Shown piece by piece: positions 1 to 11,271 of a DNA stretch of 11,271 nt (position 1 is the first letter of the stretch; each line of letters begins with the position of its first letter). The translations under genes and the position numbers were made by a program. The notes beneath the pieces were generated by a model. That model was not told the DNA's origin, did not search any database, and was given only the letters and a program-made list of their open reading frames with translations. Source of the DNA: Legionella genomosp. 1 (GTDB lineage Bacteria; Pseudomonadota; Gammaproteobacteria; Legionellales; Legionellaceae); assembly GCA_945867185.1 (NCBI GenBank), contig CAMBHM010000028.1, forward strand, positions 1-11,271, read 5' to 3'.

Positions 1-4197
<4,197 letters not shown>

Positions 4198-4248
4198 AGA
4201 ATGCTCCTTAAGGTAGATCGGATTCCATTTAGGATCGCGCGGTCCTTA

Positions 4249-4283
4249 GTACTTTATCGGACTCTGTCCAACAAGAAAAGTAC
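4249..4283. repeat. Interrupted palindrome upstream of dps
   Basis: Outer arms GTACTTT (4249-4255) and AAAGTAC (4277-4283) flank an inner pair GGAC (4259-4262) and GTCC (4266-4269). The element lies between the groEL terminators and dps. It could be a regulator site for dps or a hairpin in its leader; the sequence does not decide. It does not match an OxyR or Fur site that I can recognise. Confidence 0.5.
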
Positions 4284-4302
4284 GTCTATACACATTTTCA
4301 TC

Positions 4303-4349
4303 AAAAAGGTTTGAGATCTCGTCCTTTAGCGAGGTCTCAAACCCTTTTT
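4303..4349 (-). terminator. Second (distal) terminator-like hairpin behind groEL
   Basis: A long stem pairs 4303-4321 with 4330-4349 around an 8-base loop, with one bulged C and one G-T pair. The core arms are TTTGAGA and TCTCAAA. The stem is bounded by AAAAA on one side and TTTTT on the other, so each strand ends in a short T run and it could stop transcription from either direction. Coming from groEL it is the second hairpin in a row and would shield dps from read-through. Confidence 0.6.
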
Positions 4350-4351
4350 AT

Positions 4352-4378
4352 AAAAAAAACCCGCCAAACGGCGGGTTT
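4352..4378 (-). terminator. Rho-independent terminator of groESL
   Basis: On the minus strand a 9-bp stem AAACCCGCC/GGCGGGTTT with a 4-base loop is followed by eight consecutive T (4359 down to 4352). It lies 23 bases beyond the groEL stop codon. GC-rich stem plus T run in the right place makes this a standard intrinsic terminator. Confidence 0.9.
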
Positions 4379-4401
4379 CTAAAAAGCGAATGGAGCAGGG
4401 G

Positions 4402-6377
<1,976 letters not shown>

Positions 6378-6402
6378 GCTCATTTTCTCCTGATTTAGTT
6401 AA

Positions 6403-6464
6403 TGTCATCAGTTATAACCCTGACGGTCTAGCGTTCCTTGCTGTAACAAAAAACGCTGATGACA
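6403..6464 (-). promoter_or_regulatory. Folded 5' leader of the groESL mRNA
   Basis: A perfect 9-bp inverted repeat, TGTCATCAG (6403-6411) and CTGATGACA (6456-6464), encloses 44 bases that contain a smaller stem GCGTT (6431-6435) with AACGC (6452-6456, sharing one base with the outer arm). From the promoter position the transcript should begin around 6461-6464, so the outer stem would involve the very first bases of the mRNA and end about 12 bases before the groES ribosome binding site. Folding and function are inferred. Confidence 0.5.
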
Positions 6465-6467
6465 GCC

Positions 6468-6495
6468 ATATGGGGACAAGCAGGGGGCTTTCAAG
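6468..6495 (-). promoter_or_regulatory. Sigma-32 (RpoH) heat-shock promoter of groESL
   Basis: On the minus strand CTTGAAA (6495-6489, -35) and CCCCATAT (6475-6468, -10) are separated by 13 bases. This matches the sigma-32 consensus CTTGAAA / CCCCATNT and closely resembles the E. coli groE promoter. No CIRCE element (TTAGCACTC-N9-GAGTGCTAA) is present, so control by sigma-32 rather than by the HrcA repressor is expected. The predicted transcript start is about 6461-6464. Confidence 0.9.
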
Positions 6496-6514
6496 GCCAA
6501 AATCAAAAAATATT

Positions 6515-6542
6515 TTGTTTTTTTTTGAACACACATTACAAT
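6515..6542 (+). promoter_or_regulatory. Candidate sigma-70 promoter of dsbD-rimO
   Basis: TTGTTT (6515-6520) and TACAAT (6537-6542) are 16 bases apart in an AT-rich stretch 40 bases before the dsbD start. The -10 matches five of six consensus positions, the -35 only three. An overlapping TATGAT (6542-6547) is an alternative -10. Confidence 0.35.
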
Positions 6543-6582
6543 ATGATTCGCATGACGTACTTTCACTACCCAAAAGGGTTTC

Positions 6583-8352
6583 ATGAAAAAATATGGTTTA
6601 TATGTACTATGGCTCTTTCTCCCGCTCCTTGGATTTGCAACACCACCGCCTGCAAGCGAAGTATTTCAACTCACCGCATCCCCAGTGGATCCGAACACCT
6701 TTAGCCTGCATTGGAAGATTAAAAAAGGATTTTTCTTATATAAAAATAGAATCAGCTTCACGGAAGCCCGAGATCCACACGCACACTTAGGTCCGATCTC
6801 TTTCCCAGAAGCCCTCAGAAAAACGGATGCCCTCGGCAAACACTACCGCGTCTATCGTCACGAACTCACGTTACCCGTTGCGGTCCTTGGTGCACAACCC
6901 GGCGAAGATCTACTTACCGTCCATTTTCAAGGATGCTCAGATGATGGCTTTTGTTATCCCCCAGAAACAGCGCAGCTCAAATTAACCATCGATAAACAGC
7001 TCGCCTTGGTCAACCTGACCGTAGAAGAACCAGGACAGCCTGAAATCCAAAGCGTTAATACCCTTTCTGAACAAGACCAATTAAGCCATCTTTTCTCTAC
7101 CAACAACTGGGGCCTCATTCTACTCAGTTTCTTTGGATTTGGCCTACTTTTATCCTTTACCCCCTGTGTGTTACCCATGGTGCCTATTTTATCAGGTCTC
7201 ATCGTTGGTCAGGGCAAAGACGTCTCCACTAAAAAAGCTTTTTTGTTATCCCTCTGCTATGTACTCAGCATGTCAGTTACCTATGCAGTCGTAGGAGCCC
7301 TTGTGGCAGGTTTAGGTAAAAACTTGCAAATTGCCATGCAGTCGCCTTGGGTCATCAGTTCCTTTAGCCTGATTTTTGTTTTTCTCGCCTTGTCCATGTT
7401 CAATGTCTATGAATTGCGCCTCCCTAATGCGTTGCAAGCCAAACTGGCCGGCATGACACGCGGCCAAAGCAGTGGGCACTATTTAGGTGCCATCATCATG
7501 GGTTGTTTATCCACCCTGATTCTATCTCCTTGTGTCACGGCACCCTTAATCGGCGCATTGAGCTACATTGCAGAAAGTGGCCAAGTAGGGTTAGGCAGCC
7601 TCTCTTTATTTTTCTTAAGCTTAGGAATGGGGACTCCGTTATTACTAATTGGAACCTCAGCAGGCAAACTACTTCCTAAAGCAGGTCAATGGATGAACAC
7701 TGTCAAAGCATTTTTCGGTGTCATGCTTTTAGCCGTTGCTCTCTATTTGATACAACGTCTCTTGCCTATGTTCATCATGATGAATTTGTGGGCTTTTTTA
7801 TTGATTTTCTCAGGTGTTTTTATGGGGGCCTTTGTTCAAGCAACCACCACGTCCGCCAAATGGGCCCAAGGGGTTGGACTTATCCTCTTTTTATATGGGA
7901 TCTTACTTATCATTGGAGCGAGTGCAGGCCACCTCAATCCATTACAACCCCTACGGACAAAAGACGCATCGCTTTCACACGCTTCACAGGAAGTAGTCAC
8001 CAATCTAGATGATTTACAGCGTGTATTAAAAACCGCTTCTGGCAAGCCAGTTATGCTTGATTTTTATGCAGACTGGTGTACTTCATGTCAGATTTTAGAA
8101 CGAACCACGTTACAAAACGACGACATACAGCAGGCATTAAAACGGTATGAGGTTGTAAAAATCGATATCACTGCCAATGATGAAGCCTCCCAAACCTTGC
8201 TCCAACATTTCCATGTGGTAGCCCCCCCTACGTTTCTATTTCTCAACACCAATGGCCAAGAGCTAGCACCTTTACGCTTAGTCGGTGACGTCTCGGTTGA
8301 GACGCTGCTGTCCCATTTAAACAACACCTCACACAACGAGTCTCCTCTATGA
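6583..8352 (+). CDS. dsbD: Thiol:disulfide interchange protein DsbD
   Basis: Inner-membrane protein that carries electrons from cytoplasmic thioredoxin to periplasmic thiol proteins such as DsbC and cytochrome-maturation factors. The 589-residue product has all three DsbD modules. A signal peptide ([19 protein letters not shown]) leads to the periplasmic alpha domain, with C118 and C124 in [12 protein letters not shown]. The membrane beta domain (about residues 175-450) carries the two transmembrane cysteines C195 ([10 protein letters not shown]) and C317 (LSPCVTAPL). The C-terminal thioredoxin-like gamma domain has C499 and C502 in [10 protein letters not shown]. All six redox cysteines are present, so it should work. 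The start ATG 6583 has a modest AGGG upstream. It is divergent from groES and overlaps rimO by four bases. In E. coli dsbD is also near groES-groEL, so the neighbourhood is partly conserved. Confidence 0.96.
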   Translation: MKKYGLYVLWLFLPLLGFATPPPASEVFQLTASPVDPNTFSLHWKIKKGFFLYKNRISFTEARDPHAHLGPISFPEALRKTDALGKHYRVYRHELTLPVAVLGAQPGEDLLTVHFQGCSDDGFCYPPETAQLKLTIDKQLALVNLTVEEPGQPEIQSVNTLSEQDQLSHLFSTNNWGLILLSFFGFGLLLSFTPCVLPMVPILSGLIVGQGKDVSTKKAFLLSLCYVLSMSVTYAVVGALVAGLGKNLQIAMQSPWVISSFSLIFVFLALSMFNVYELRLPNALQAKLAGMTRGQSSGHYLGAIIMGCLSTLILSPCVTAPLIGALSYIAESGQVGLGSLSLFFLSLGMGTPLLLIGTSAGKLLPKAGQWMNTVKAFFGVMLLAVALYLIQRLLPMFIMMNLWAFLLIFSGVFMGAFVQATTTSAKWAQGVGLILFLYGILLIIGASAGHLNPLQPLRTKDASLSHASQEVVTNLDDLQRVLKTASGKPVMLDFYADWCTSCQILERTTLQNDDIQQALKRYEVVKIDITANDEASQTLLQHFHVVAPPTFLFLNTNGQELAPLRLVGDVSVETLLSHLNNTSHNESPL

Positions 8353-9659
8353 ATCACAAAGTAGGATTTGTCAGTTTAGGATGTCCAAAAGCCTTGGTCG
8401 ACTCCGAGCGCATCATGACGCAACTCCGGGCCCAAGGGTATGAATTGGTGCCCAGTTATCAAGATGCAGGGATCGTTATTATCAATACCTGTGGATTTAT
8501 CGAAGCAGCTATTCAAGAATCTCTCGACACCATCCAAGAAGCCATGGCTGAAAATGGTCGCGTCATCGTGACAGGTTGTCTCGGAGCACAAGCCGATCTC
8601 ATTCGAAAAGCCTGTCCTGATGTTCTGCATATCAGTGGCGCGCATGCTTATGAAGAAGTCGTGCGTGCAGTTCACCGTCATTTGCCCCCTCCTGCTGATC
8701 CCTTCACCCAACTGGTCCCGCCACAAGGCATCAAACTAACTCCCCGTCATTATGCCTATCTCAAAATATCGGAAGGCTGTAATCAATCTTGTACCTTTTG
8801 TATCATTCCGACCATGAGGGGGAAACTGCAAAGCTACCCCCTGATTCAAGTACTCACAGAAGCGCGCCGCTTAAAAGACGCAGGGGTAGAAGAACTTTTA
8901 ATTATTTCTCAAGATACAAGTGCCTATGGCACAGATCTTCGCTACCAACCCATTGAATGGGAAGGCAAGCTTATTCCAACCCGTTTTTATGATCTATGTG
9001 AACAGTTGGGTGAGCTGGGCATTTGGGTACGCCTACATTATGTATACCCCTATCCCCATGTGGATAAAATCATCCCCCTCATGCGAGACAAACGTATTCT
9101 TCCTTATTTGGATATCCCTTTACAACATGCCAACCGCCGTGTGCTAAAAGCGATGAAACGGCCAGCGAACAGTGAAAACACGCTAGAACGCATTGCTTCT
9201 TGGCGTGCTATTTGCCCTGAGATCACATTACGGTCTACTTTTATCGTTGGGTTCCCCGGAGAAACCGAAGAGGAATTTGAGGAACTCCTAGCATTCTTAC
9301 AAGAAGCGAGACTGGATCGCGTGGGCTGCTTTCAGTACTCCCCGGTCAAAGGCGCAAAAGCCAATGACTTTCCCGATCCTTTACCAGAAGATATCAAAGA
9401 AGAACGTTACCACCGATTCATGCAAACACAAGCTGAAATCAGTCGTACGATCTTACAAAATAAAATAGGATCACATCAAACCGTTCTCATTGATAACATC
9501 ACCGACGAAAACGTGATTGCTCGCAGCATGAGCGATGCCCCAGAGATCGACGGGTTGGTCTACTTACCTCTAAAAAAAGGAATCTCTGTAGGCGCACGCA
9601 TTGCAGTCAATATTGTTGACAGCGATGAGTATGATTTGTATGCTGAGTACGCTCATTGA
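8349..9659 (+). CDS. rimO: Ribosomal protein S12 methylthiotransferase RimO
   Basis: Radical SAM enzyme that adds a methylthio group to the beta carbon of a conserved aspartate in ribosomal protein S12. The 436-residue protein starts [20 protein letters not shown]. The N-terminal domain holds the auxiliary 4Fe-4S cysteines C12, C48 and C77 (SLGCPKA, INTCGF, TGCLGA). The radical SAM cluster motif CxxxCxxC is C144, C148 and C151 in [16 protein letters not shown]-terminal TRAM domain (about 370-436) should bind RNA or S12. [10 protein letters not shown] separates it from MiaB, the tRNA methylthiotransferase paralogue. The start overlaps the dsbD stop as ATGA, so translation is probably coupled. 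tRNA-Pro lies 30 bases beyond the stop. Confidence 0.96.
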   Translation: MNHKVGFVSLGCPKALVDSERIMTQLRAQGYELVPSYQDAGIVIINTCGFIEAAIQESLDTIQEAMAENGRVIVTGCLGAQADLIRKACPDVLHISGAHAYEEVVRAVHRHLPPPADPFTQLVPPQGIKLTPRHYAYLKISEGCNQSCTFCIIPTMRGKLQSYPLIQVLTEARRLKDAGVEELLIISQDTSAYGTDLRYQPIEWEGKLIPTRFYDLCEQLGELGIWVRLHYVYPYPHVDKIIPLMRDKRILPYLDIPLQHANRRVLKAMKRPANSENTLERIASWRAICPEITLRSTFIVGFPGETEEEFEELLAFLQEARLDRVGCFQYSPVKGAKANDFPDPLPEDIKEERYHRFMQTQAEISRTILQNKIGSHQTVLIDNITDENVIARSMSDAPEIDGLVYLPLKKGISVGARIAVNIVDSDEYDLYAEYAH

Positions 9660-9689
9660 GCAGCACCATACTGCATAAAATATCATTAT

Positions 9690-9766
9690 CGGAGTGTAGC
9701 TCAGCCTGGTAGAGCACTGCCTTCGGGAGGCAGGGGTCGCAGGTTCAATTCCTGTCACTCCGACCA
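9690..9766 (+). tRNA. proK: tRNA-Pro (anticodon CGG)
   Basis: A complete 77-base cloverleaf including an encoded CCA. The acceptor stem pairs CGGAGTG with CACTCCG; the anticodon stem CTGCC/GGCAG holds the loop TTCGGGA with anticodon CGG at 9724-9726, reading CCG. The T arm has GTTCAAT. It resembles E. coli proK. It starts 30 bases after rimO; TAAAAT at 9676-9681 is a possible -10, but no well-spaced -35 is seen, so it may also be cut from the dsbD-rimO transcript. I see no intrinsic terminator after it. tRNA 3' ends are common attachment sites for integrative elements, and the region to the right shows traces of one. Confidence 0.97.
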
Positions 9767-9812
9767 TATAAACAAAGGACCACAGGCGACATCAAAAAAT
9801 CAAAATTCTATT

Positions 9813-9832
9813 ACAGGGTGCCCACAGGGTGC
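9813..9832. repeat. Paired 9-bp direct repeats beside tRNA-Pro
   Basis: ACAGGGTGC occurs at 9813-9821 and again at 9824-9832, an 11-bp period (one helical turn). The pair lies 47 bases beyond the tRNA, in a 170-base stretch (9767-9936) with no gene. Phased repeats next to a tRNA could be arm-type integrase sites from an integrative element; no integrase is in view, so this is inference. Confidence 0.5.
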
Positions 9833-9877
9833 AAATTGAATGTGTTATAAAACATTAAAAAGCATCTCCATTCTCTG

Positions 9878-9907
9878 TTGAGCACTTCAAACACGATTAA
9901 TTATAGA
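9878..9907 (+). promoter_or_regulatory. Candidate promoter of the GNAT gene
   Basis: TTGAGC (9878-9883) and TATAGA (9902-9907) are 18 bases apart, each matching four of six sigma-70 consensus positions, 30 bases before the acetyltransferase start. Weak but well placed. Confidence 0.33.
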
Positions 9908-9936
9908 AACAAAATCAACCACGAAGAGAGTCATAC

Positions 9937-10416
9937 ATGTCACTGATTATCAAGAAAGCCATATCAGATGAAGAGATAAATCAGTGTATGAATATTCGTT
10001 TTAAAGTGTTTGTCGAAGGTCAACATGTTCCGGTTCAAGAGGAAGTCGATGGAAAAGATGCCGAAGCCTCGCACTATCTCCTATTGGTCGATGAGCACCC
10101 CGCGGGTGTTGCCCGAGTAAGATGCATGGATCATTATTTCAAGATAGAACGAGTAGGGATCATAGATGAGTATCAAGGCAGAGGGTTGGGGCGAGATATC
10201 ATGCGCTTTATTTTAGCCGATCTGAAAGCGCTTTCGACTTTTAATAAAGTAAAGCTGGGGTCACAAACACATGCCATTCCATTTTATGAAAAATTGGGAT
10301 TTTCAGTTTGCAGTGATGAATATATGGATGCGGGCATTCGACACAAGGACATGCAACTGACTTTCTACCCAGAATTGTTGCATTCACCATCGATCATCCC
10401 AACATGGTTAAATTGA
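9937..10416 (+). CDS. GNAT family N-acetyltransferase (YjcF/ElaA-like)
   Basis: A 159-residue cytoplasmic enzyme expected to move an acetyl group from acetyl-CoA to an amine; the substrate is unknown. The N-terminal MNIRFKVFVEGQHVPVQEEVDG (about residues 18-39) is the usual opening of the YjcF-like subgroup. The acetyl-CoA-binding motif A is in IIDEYQGRGLGRDIM, with Q80-G-R-G-L-G85. Motif B follows with LGSQTHAIPFYEKLGF, and the family-typical MDAGIRHKDMQL comes near the end. A short tail (about residues 144-159) goes beyond the usual domain end. ATG 9937 has a purine-rich GAGAG upstream. It stands alone between tRNA-Pro and the broken helix-turn-helix gene, so it may be cargo of a decayed integrative element, although nothing in its coding sequence looks clearly foreign. 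Confidence 0.88.
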   Translation: MSLIIKKAISDEEINQCMNIRFKVFVEGQHVPVQEEVDGKDAEASHYLLLVDEHPAGVARVRCMDHYFKIERVGIIDEYQGRGLGRDIMRFILADLKALSTFNKVKLGSQTHAIPFYEKLGFSVCSDEYMDAGIRHKDMQLTFYPELLHSPSIIPTWLN

Positions 10417-10448
10417 GGCTACGTTGATTGACTGCCGTAAACACTAAC

Positions 10449-10559
10449 TTAACCATGGCAGTACCTTATAATCGCTGGTGTTCTTCCCCGAGAAAGGAAA
10501 GAACGACTCATGCAAATATAATTTGCTGCCTCAACTTCTTTAAATACTTTCTTTTCCAC
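10449..10559 (-). pseudogene. Truncated excisionase/AlpA-type helix-turn-helix gene (remnant)
   Basis: A 36-codon minus-strand frame starts at GTG 10559, with GGAGGG 8 bases upstream, one of the best ribosome binding sites in the window. It reads EKKVFKEVEAANYICMSRSFLSRGR followed by TPAIIRYCHG and a stop. The first part matches the opening of the HTH_17 / excisionase / AlpA family (helix 1 with the EAA-x-YI motif, turn, recognition helix MSRSFL). These proteins are usually 60-80 residues, with a wing of the type FIKIG-x-x-x-RY and a LDxWL end. Here RTPA runs almost directly into IRY and then a stop, as if the wing was deleted and the frame lost. Upstream there is a promoter pair with an operator-like palindrome. 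The frame is also open to 10631, but that extension runs through the control region. Chance resemblance is possible because only about 25 residues are informative. Confidence 0.5.
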
Positions 10560-10606
10560 AGCGACTACCCTCCATATATTAAATTGAAATACATACACAC
10601 AAATAT

Positions 10607-10635
10607 ATGATACACCACTAATATGTATCAATCAA
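10607..10635 (-). promoter_or_regulatory. Promoter with overlapping palindromic operator before the HTH remnant
   Basis: On the minus strand TTGATT (10635-10630) and TATCAT (10612-10607) are exactly 17 bases apart, matching four and five of six consensus positions. The inverted repeat TGATACA-N9-TGTATCA (plus strand 10608-10630) fills the spacer and overlaps the -10. A further copy of the half-site GTATCAA lies at 10654-10660. This layout is typical of a repressed or autoregulated promoter. Confidence 0.5.
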
Positions 10636-10660
10636 TATAATATACGCATTTACGTATCAA

Positions 10661-10975
10661 TTATTTCACAATAATTTCCTCGACGGCAAAAACTCTTCGC
10701 GTTGCTGAAAATTTATCACTAAATCGTTTAATCCCTTCTTCGCGCATCTTGGCAGCAAATTCAGTAAAGTATCTTTCCAAATCGTCTCTATTCTTTAGCT
10801 GATACTGAATAGTCAGCTTCTCTTGAGCAGAGGCCTCATCAATCTCTGGTTTAAATATACTGGCTTGCATAAACCCTGGGAATTGAAGCATTTCGTTTAC
10901 ATGCTCTTTTAACCATAATCTAAACTCAGTATAAATCCCATCATCAATCGCTAAATTCACTTCATAAATAACCAT
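10661..10975 (-). CDS. DUF4286 family protein, function unknown
   Basis: A 104-residue soluble protein matching the DUF4286 family: it opens MVIYEVNLAIDDGIYTEFRLWL and ends with LERYFTEFAAKMREEGIKRFSDKF, the conserved part of the family. No catalytic residues are known to me, and no signal peptide or membrane segment is visible. The fold may be ferredoxin-like (inference). ATG 10975 lies one base after the stop of the MFS transporter gene, with AGG inside the end of that gene, so the two are probably co-translated. No clear terminator follows its stop; the next 240 bases hold the broken helix-turn-helix gene. Confidence 0.88.
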   Translation of the reverse strand: MVIYEVNLAIDDGIYTEFRLWLKEHVNEMLQFPGFMQASIFKPEIDEASAQEKLTIQYQLKNRDDLERYFTEFAAKMREEGIKRFSDKFSATRRVFAVEEIIVK

Positions 10976-10976
10976 A

Positions 10977-11271
10977 TTACCTACCCCAATGCATAAAAAT
11001 TAAAGTTAAAACAGCGCACATACTTATAGGAACCCCTGGATTTAAACGGATCCCCTTGGTCAATATTAAATAAGGCATCAACCCGCCAAAGATGGTCAAA
11101 CTAATATCATATGAAATTGCTAATGCTTTACCACGTTGCATTTGATCAAATTGAGTCACCATGAATGCTGGTAATGCAGAGTTAAGCAGGGCTTGAATGA
11201 CTGCAAAGAAAATTAATACGGTAAGGCAACTCATGCTATTCAAGCCTGGTAGCATCGCAAAACATGCATAG
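10977..11271 (-). CDS. MFS transporter, probably MHS/ProP-like subfamily, C-terminal part only
   Basis: The frame is open through the right edge (98 residues seen), so the apparent ATG at 11255 is internal. The fragment contains about three membrane segments: around CLTVLIFFAVIQALLNSALP, ALAISYDISLTIFGGLMPYLIL and GVPISMCAVLTLIFMHW. The segment PAFMVTQFDQMQRGKALAISYDISLTIFGG corresponds to the PAFMVELFPTxxRxTGLAIGYNxSxxxFGG region of metabolite:proton symporters such as the proline/betaine transporter ProP. Expected role is uptake of a small solute with protons across the inner membrane; the substrate cannot be told from this part. It ends next to the DUF4286 gene, whose start is one base away. 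Confidence 0.8.
   Translation of the reverse strand, partial: YACFAMLPGLNSMSCLTVLIFFAVIQALLNSALPAFMVTQFDQMQRGKALAISYDISLTIFGGLMPYLILTKGIRLNPGVPISMCAVLTLIFMHWGR

Noticed and set aside
6384..6582. CIRCE/HrcA operator upstream of groES
   Set aside because: No TTAGCACTC-N9-GAGTGCTAA palindrome is present; the region has a sigma-32 promoter instead.
8376..8726. 116-codon minus-strand frame
   Set aside because: Antisense of the rimO N-terminal domain, with no ribosome binding site or recognisable family.
9570..9767. 65-codon minus-strand frame with GIEPATPASRRQCSTRLSYTP
   Set aside because: This is the antisense of tRNA-Pro and the end of rimO. The GIEPAT...SYTP string is a well-known false protein from reading tRNA genes backwards.
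9767..9936. Integrase gene fragment beside the tRNA
   Set aside because: Neither strand shows a frame with tyrosine-recombinase motifs in these 170 bases; only the direct repeats are supportable.
10480..10504. Hairpin GTTCTTCC/GGAAAGAAC as a terminator for the GNAT gene
   Set aside because: It has a bulge and no T run on either strand, and lies within the helix-turn-helix remnant.
10428..10610. 60-codon plus-strand frame after the GNAT gene
   Set aside because: No ribosome binding site and no recognisable family; it overlaps the opposite-strand helix-turn-helix remnant, which has better support.

Overview
The window looks like a chromosomal stretch of a gammaproteobacterium, most likely from the order Legionellales. 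The best clue is the chaperonin pair. The GroES (about 96 residues, beginning [14 protein letters not shown]) and the GroEL (beginning [12 protein letters not shown] and ending in a GGM-repeat tail) read like Legionella HtpA/HtpB. That match is from memory, not from an alignment, so the order is likely and the genus is open. Most of the window is housekeeping. The only stretch that looks accessory is about 1.3 kb next to a tRNA gene at the right end.

Left part (1-4400, all minus strand): a tight three-gene unit, dps -> ligA -> a family 5 peptide-type ABC substrate-binding protein that runs off the left edge. The GTG start of ligA lies 4 bases after the dps stop. The best start of the substrate-binding protein, also GTG, lies inside the 3' end of ligA. 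All three genes appear to start with GTG. Upstream of dps are a 35-bp interrupted palindrome and two tandem hairpins that probably terminate the groESL transcript.

Middle (4402-9659): the groES-groEL operon on the minus strand has a near-perfect sigma-32 promoter, and its mRNA leader can fold back on its own 5' end. Reading the other way from the same roughly 200-bp intergenic region is dsbD, which overlaps rimO by ATGA. DsbD brings electrons across the inner membrane to periplasmic thiol proteins. RimO methylthiolates ribosomal protein S12.

Right part (9690-11271): tRNA-Pro(CGG) follows rimO closely. After it come a pair of 9-bp direct repeats at 11-bp spacing, a GNAT acetyltransferase, and what looks like the broken remnant of an excisionase/AlpA-type helix-turn-helix gene (minus strand). 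That remnant still has a promoter-like pair of hexamers, an operator-like palindrome and a strong ribosome binding site. I read this as the worn edge of a tRNA-associated integrative element. No integrase and no second attachment site are visible. The window ends with a DUF4286 gene directly downstream of an MFS transporter cut by the right edge, both on the minus strand.

I found no CRISPR array, no complete mobile element and no clearly new multi-gene system. The items most worth checking are the excisionase remnant with its intact control region, the folded groESL leader and the dps-ligA coupling.
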